DNA of 64,000 bases from Setoptus koraiensis. Its lineage: Eukaryota; Arthropoda. The translations under genes and the position numbers were made by a program. Within the stretch, counting starts at the first letter, position 1; every line of letters begins with the position of its first letter. The notes under the pieces are model-generated. The model was not told the origin of the DNA. It did no database searches and saw only the letters and a list, made by a program, of their open reading frames with translations. This document shows, one piece after another, positions 58,893-64,000 of the stretch. Where the stretch lies: assembly GCA_048013815.1 (NCBI GenBank), contig CM106585.1, positions 14,694,001-14,758,000 on the forward strand, given 5' to 3'.

Positions 58893-59231
58893 CGCTGCTA
58901 CCTGTGCTGCCATCGCCGGCCAGAGCTAACGAGAACCAACGAGATTCAACTGGCGAGATGCTGGACGCCGATACCGGCCACAGCGACCTTCTTTTGATGG
59001 CTTCTTTAGATACTTTGTTTACTCTTGCGCTATCGAGACTCCACTGACAACTGGCCACTGGCGGCTAAACGGGCCGGCCGCAAGCCCGAGTCTCGGCTCG
59101 CCAGACCGGCCGACAATATCTGATAGCGACTAGCCACCTAATTGCAACTAATCGATCAGCAGTCAATCGGACAAGATCAAGAGGAACACTAATTACTTGC
59201 GCGCTCTCTCTCTCTCTCTCTCTCTGGCTCG

Positions 59232-59277
59232 GATATTATTATGGCTGCCATAGTAATATCGCAGCCATAATAATATC
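59232..59277. repeat. 17-bp inverted repeat with 12-base loop
   Basis: GATATTATTATGGCTGC (59232-59248) and its exact reverse complement (59261-59277). A further GCAGCCATAATAAT copy follows directly. Confidence 0.8.
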
Positions 59278-60490
59278 GCAGCCATAATAATCATAATAAC
59301 ACACAATGTGAGCCAGTGGTAATATCTCTATCAACTATTACATAAGTGGCTGCTCGGTGGCTGCACTGGCAAAACGTGACCCACGTCACTGGGCCGCTTG
59401 TTACATAATTCATCTTTGTTGTTATTATTAGTTACTAACGACGCTGGCTGTTTTTTGTGAAAAACACAGCACCGAGAGCAAGAGAGATTGATTGGCTTCT
59501 CTCCGTTCGTCCGCCTGTTACTTTGTGCCTCTCGTCGACCAGTCTGCCAGCGACTCGAAGCTGCATCAATCTAATCTCACTCATCGACGCTTCGTTCGAT
59601 TGGCCGGCCGACAGCGGCACCACCACCAACAACAGCACCACCAACAACAACAGCACCACCACCAACAACAGCAACAACAGCAGCAACAACAGCAGCGACA
59701 GCAACAACAACAACAAGTGTGCTCCAGGTAACATCTTCACTTGGAGTTATTGGCTTTTGGCACGACTTTTTGATTTGAGACAACAATGCGAGCCGATTAA
59801 CTGGATTAATCAAACATAATCGTGATATAGCAACAAGTGCCTCCGAGAGCTGCAGCGATGCTAGTGATATCGAGCTCATATACTCTCAATCAATATCTCT
59901 CCTCGTTGCACCATTGCACCACTGCACCACTGCATCATGATGCGATGGCACCGTGGCATCATGGCACCATCGCATCATTGAATCATTGCATCATTGCATC
60001 ATCGCACCATTGAATCGTTGCATCGAATTGGTCGATTGGCCGATTGCAAACGATTGTTTGGTCAGTTAATTGGTGTACGTCATGTAATCTCTGTGCAACA
60101 AACAAACAAATGCACTGATAGAGCGAGGGGGCCCGACAGCGGCAAGAGGGTAGGGCCGGCCTACCCTTGCCCGTGCCCGTCTCACAGCATCAGTCTGATA
60201 CAGTTTGTAGTTGGTTGCGTCATGAGAGTTGCGCATAGGTACGCATCGAGCGCACAGTAAATCAAGTGCCAGTCGGGCTAATAATGCTCTCGGTTCGCCA
60301 CTACAGTTAGTGGCAGTTAAATAAATAAATAAAATGAGCGAATCAAATAAAAAAGCCAAAATCAAAGCCGAGAAATCAAGAATTGCGATTTGTGCATTGG
60401 GAATAATTGCACAATATTCATTGTGTGTATCAATAACTTTTATTATTATGTACACACACACACACACAACAAAAACAAATTGTTCCCTCC

Positions 60491-60554
60491 GAACCTTCGA
60501 AGTTGGAACCTTCGAAGCTGGAACCTTCGAAGTTGGAACCGTCCAAGTTGGAAC
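60491..60554 (+). repeat. 15-bp minisatellite GAACCTTCGAAGTTG
   Basis: Four units, then degenerate copies to about 60600. Confidence 0.88.
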
Positions 60555-62512
60555 GGCGGATCTCGGAACCTTCGAAACTCGGCACGGCGGACCTTGGACG
60601 GGCGAGCGTTCGCATGCTCGAGCGTTGGCATGTTCGAACATTGAATGTTGCGTCGTTGTGTGCCCAACGAACGACTGACTGGGCCAAAAAGAAGCGATGT
60701 GTGGCTTGGGTCGCGATTCGCGAATTGAAGCGCACGATGGCCGCCGCTGTTAACTGCTTCTCTCATGTTGATTATGTCTGCTTGTTATGACGACTTTTGT
60801 CGATGATTCTTTTCGGTCTCGTACTGGTCTTGTGCTCGCATTATAAATAGTCCAGCGAGTGTGAGAAGGTGATGAGAACGAGAAAAAAGATGATCATCGT
60901 CTGCGCGCAACTTTGTATCGATATTCTATGCAAATTGCCTATCGCCATTATTATTGCCATTGAATTGTATTGAATTGCCAGTCGGACATGAAACTATTAA
61001 CGCCATTAGCGGCCTGATAGACTGCCTCTCACATTGTCAGACTGTATCTGTATCAGGCCAATGTTGGCCTGATATTAGGCCGATATTTGGCTGATATTAT
61101 GTATGCTAGTATGACGCAATAAGTTGATAAGTTGATGTTATTATGACGAGCATGATGATGCAACTGGCACCTAGACAATCAAAAGCAAAAGGCATCATGA
61201 TTGGCAAAGCTGACACGCACAGCCAAACAAGCAATTGCTTGGCATGGCTTGCAATGATAGCTACGATAGATACAAATAAACACTTGCAAATGCAAGCTGA
61301 TAATTTGTTTGATTGTTATTGCTGGCTTTTATTTGATGATGATACCATTTGATTTGTATCGTCATCGGGCGCGTACGAGTCGTCATGCGCTCAGCGATGG
61401 CCCCATGCCAGTGGCAGCTTTTGCCAGTTGCAATGGTTAGGAAGCATGAGAACGAATTAGAAAGAATGGCCATTTAGCCCGCCGAAGCCCGACGCAGCCT
61501 GACGAAGCCCGACGCAGCCCGTCGAAGCCCAACGCAGCCAAAAGAAGCGAGAAGAAGCGAGAAGAAGCCAGAGGAGCCAAAAGAAAAAACGAAAGAAAGA
61601 ATGGAAACGAACGCAACAATTCTCTCCTTTGCTGCGGCTAATTCCTGCTCTCGTTGCCTACGAGTCGAATGGGCGAACACACACAATTTGAATTGGCGAC
61701 TCGCTGCAAAGCTGACACGCCAATCATGACGCTTTATTAGCTCATCGGCACACACACTCTCGCGAATTGCGATCCAGTTCTCGTCTGAGTTGGCAATCGG
61801 CGCTGAATTGCGTCGATTGCGATTCGCCCAATCTCATTCTGATTCGATTAGAACGCTGCCTATATCCGCGCATGCAGCCGCCGGTGTCCGGCCGTCTGTG
61901 TCCGATAACAGTCCGGCCGGTCGGGTTTTGTCTAGTTTGGCCGGTGGAAATTGATAAAATAAAATTGAGCAGCTCGCGAGCAGCGACAGATACAATTCAA
62001 ATATTAAATATAAATGCCAGCACAAATGAATGGGCAAATCGAAGGTGCGGCGCTGATTGGCAATTAGACGGCGCTCACTCAGCACCTTTCATTTTGGCTC
62101 ATCTTTGTTTGTTTGCCAGCTCGAAGCCAGCCAGAGCGGGCTTTGTTGATGGGCTGGCCGATTTCGGCTCGACAGTGTGCATGTCCAATGGCAATTAGCA
62201 CGCAACCCAGAGGGCCGGCAATTTCCGACAATTGCCGACAAATCGAGCCACTTCGAGCCAGTTCGAGCCGACCGAGCGCAAACTGCAGCAACGCCGGCCA
62301 GCCCGTCATGTGTGGCCCTGGCTCGCCGGTCGCCTCCATTTCAATTTGTGTCTATGGGCTTCGGTGGGCTCGTTGCTATCGGCCGGGGGCCGCTCACACT
62401 TGCGCCTGATCGGGCCTCGCCGCGAACAAAACTGTTCTCTCGGCTCCAGTCCGACAGCTCGATCGAGGCTCGGCCAGCGAACGCGCCCCTTCTCACGCGT
62501 CATTGCGTCCTC

Positions 62513-62582
62513 GAAATTGCGGCTTCGAAATTGCGGCTTCGAAATTGCGGCTTCGAAATTGCGGCTTCGAAATTGCGGCTTC
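62513..62582 (+). repeat. 14-bp minisatellite GAAATTGCGGCTTC
   Basis: Five exact units, each junction making TTCGAA. Confidence 0.92.
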
Positions 62583-63496
62583 GAAAGTCAAGGCTTCGAA
62601 CGGCGAGCGGCGCAGGGCCAGTTTCGCACAGTCGAAGCCACATCGAGCTGGACGCGCCAATCTATACCGCGGCCAACCTATAGCAACCGGTGCCGCCTCG
62701 AAGCGCTGCTCGCTCGCTCTTTGGCTCGGCCCAATGCACAGCTCATCGAGCGGCCCCTCGCCGCTCGATTGGCGGCCCGTGCCGAGATCGGTCCGTTTGG
62801 CTCGGTGATTTCGCGCTCATCATCGGCGGCTGATGCGGCTGCGAACGCGAACGGCGCCCGAAATTGTTGCAATAGCGCCATTTATAATTGTTTATAATAG
62901 CGCCATTATGGCCGTTGCGTAAATTATTAGTGCGCAGGGGTCACAAACTAGTCGCTGACCAGTGGACGGCTCGCCGCACGCAGCTAACAAGGCGAATTGG
63001 CTGGCCAGTGGACGCGGCGGCGGCGGCGGCCCGACATCGGACGAGCGGACGAGCGGCCGGTAGGCCGATGTCGGGCTCTCGCGGTGGCCGAAACTGCGCC
63101 GACCGGCAACAATTCACACTGCGCTGGGCCAACTGCGGCCGCTTGCGTTGCGCAATATTATCTAATGCACACATTAGCCAGTGTCCGACAGCCAGTTGTT
63201 GTTGGCTAATGTTTTCATGCTGCGATAACGAGCGCATCAATTGATTTATTTGCAAATGTCAAGTCGCTGCAACCTTCGAGAGCTGCCAGCGCCAATTTAA
63301 ATGTGAGCGCCTATTATCCGCTGTTGGCCAATTGAGTTTCACTGTTGCCACGACGCCGCGCTCCTCGCACGGAGATGCCAAAACGAAGCTTCCACCAAAA
63401 AGAAGCGAGAGAATCGCCGTTCCCTCGTTCGACAGCAACCACTTGACAACGCATTCTCGCTGGCAGCGCATTCTCTCGCTTGGCACGATACCATTT

Positions 63497-63655
63497 ATAC
63501 CACTGGTCAGTTTATATTGATACCACTGGTCAGTTCACATTGATACCACTGGCCGGTTTATATTGACGCTGTTGGCCAATTCGCATTGATACCATTGGCC
63601 AGTTCGCACTGATACCATTGGCCAGTTCGCACTGATACCATTGGCCAGTTGGCAT
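63497..63655 (+). repeat. 23-bp minisatellite
   Basis: Six full 23-base units (63518-63655) with core TGATACCATTGGCCAGTT, preceded by a partial unit. Confidence 0.9.
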
Positions 63656-64000
63656 TGGCCGCGGACGCAATTGGCGATGGACAGCACAAAATAAGCGAGA
63701 TGCTGCGTATGTATCGCAGCATTCAATTGGTCGTGTCATGATAAACATAAACAACGTAAATCAGCGCCAACTTTAGCGAGATTGGCATCGATTATTAATT
63801 ATTGGCTATTAATCATTAGATTATTTATTGATTTCATTAGTTTAATTTATTTGCCCGGCGCAGCCACCGAATCAACAGGTTGCCCCAGCGGCCCGAGACA
63901 CGATGCATTAACGAGAAACAAACAACGCGCTGCCCGCCCAATGAATGGAGCCAATCTAAAAATAGCCAATACTCAGCCAAGACTCAATCGGCGAGATTTG

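Larger units (their letters stand above)
41993..64000. other. 22 kb GC-rich, repeat-rich flank or intron upstream of the cut-like gene
   Basis: No exon could be supported. The many open frames overlap on both strands and shift with the tandem arrays, as expected of GC-rich non-coding DNA. Upstream exons of the cut-like gene may lie here or beyond. Main contents are listed separately; smaller ones are TTCGAA-rich clusters (44365-44425, 45172-45235, 49010-49085), GCTCGCGAGCGATTGTT units (46510-46555), GTGTGCCCGTCCGCCCCGAT units (50842-50895), TTCCATTCGCGGGC units (53624-53690), CGCGTATTCGCGTATCCACA units (54900-55075), CAACAG triplets (59620-59715), (CT)n at 45526-45548 and 59203-59226, and (CA)n at 57121-57146. 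Confidence 0.6.

Overview
The window is nuclear DNA of an arthropod, most likely a chelicerate such as an acariform mite. The evidence is a glutamate-gated chloride channel (a protostome-only family), GT-AG introns, a Cut/CUX protein with very long Gln, Asn and Ala runs, and a KIF21 kinesin with few introns. The species is not identified. Base composition is strongly mosaic: AT-rich from 1 to about 5.5 kb and from about 28.5 to 37.4 kb, GC-rich with many short tandem arrays elsewhere.

Layout. 1-5 kb: a single-exon classical SDR oxidoreductase (+, 309-1061) and a secreted Lys/Glu-rich protein with a cationic helical core (-, 2249-2878). 5.2-24.6 kb: a GluCl channel gene on the minus strand. 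I rebuilt it as six exons whose phases all agree, giving 539 residues. The signal-peptide exon lies 14.7 kb upstream of exon 2. 24.6-28.6 kb: spacer between the divergent GluCl and KIF21 starts. 28.7-33.4 kb: a KIF21-type kinesin (+) in three coding exons, 1442 residues, with motor, regulatory coiled coil and WD40 domain. 33.85-35.5 kb: an inverted, partly deleted copy of the same kinesin. 37.5-42.0 kb: the 3' part of a Cut/CUX-like gene (-) with all three CUT repeats, stopping right after CUT3 with no homeodomain. 42-64 kb: 22 kb of GC-rich DNA without convincing exons, probably 5' intron or regulatory DNA of the cut-like gene. It is full of minisatellites, some perfect foldbacks and a CAGGTAA cluster.

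GluCl, KIF21 (axonal microtubule growth control) and Cut (sensory neuron identity) all have neuronal roles in known animals, but nothing here shows that they are co-regulated. The points most worth a second look are the Cut-like gene without a homeodomain, the inverted KIF21 copy with its patchy divergence (a possible long hairpin RNA source), the polyglutamine insert in the GluCl loop, about forty GGGCCC sites in the GluCl intron and flank against about three in the cut flank, and two pre-miRNA-sized foldbacks. No tRNA, rRNA, CRISPR array, transposase or reverse transcriptase was recognised.
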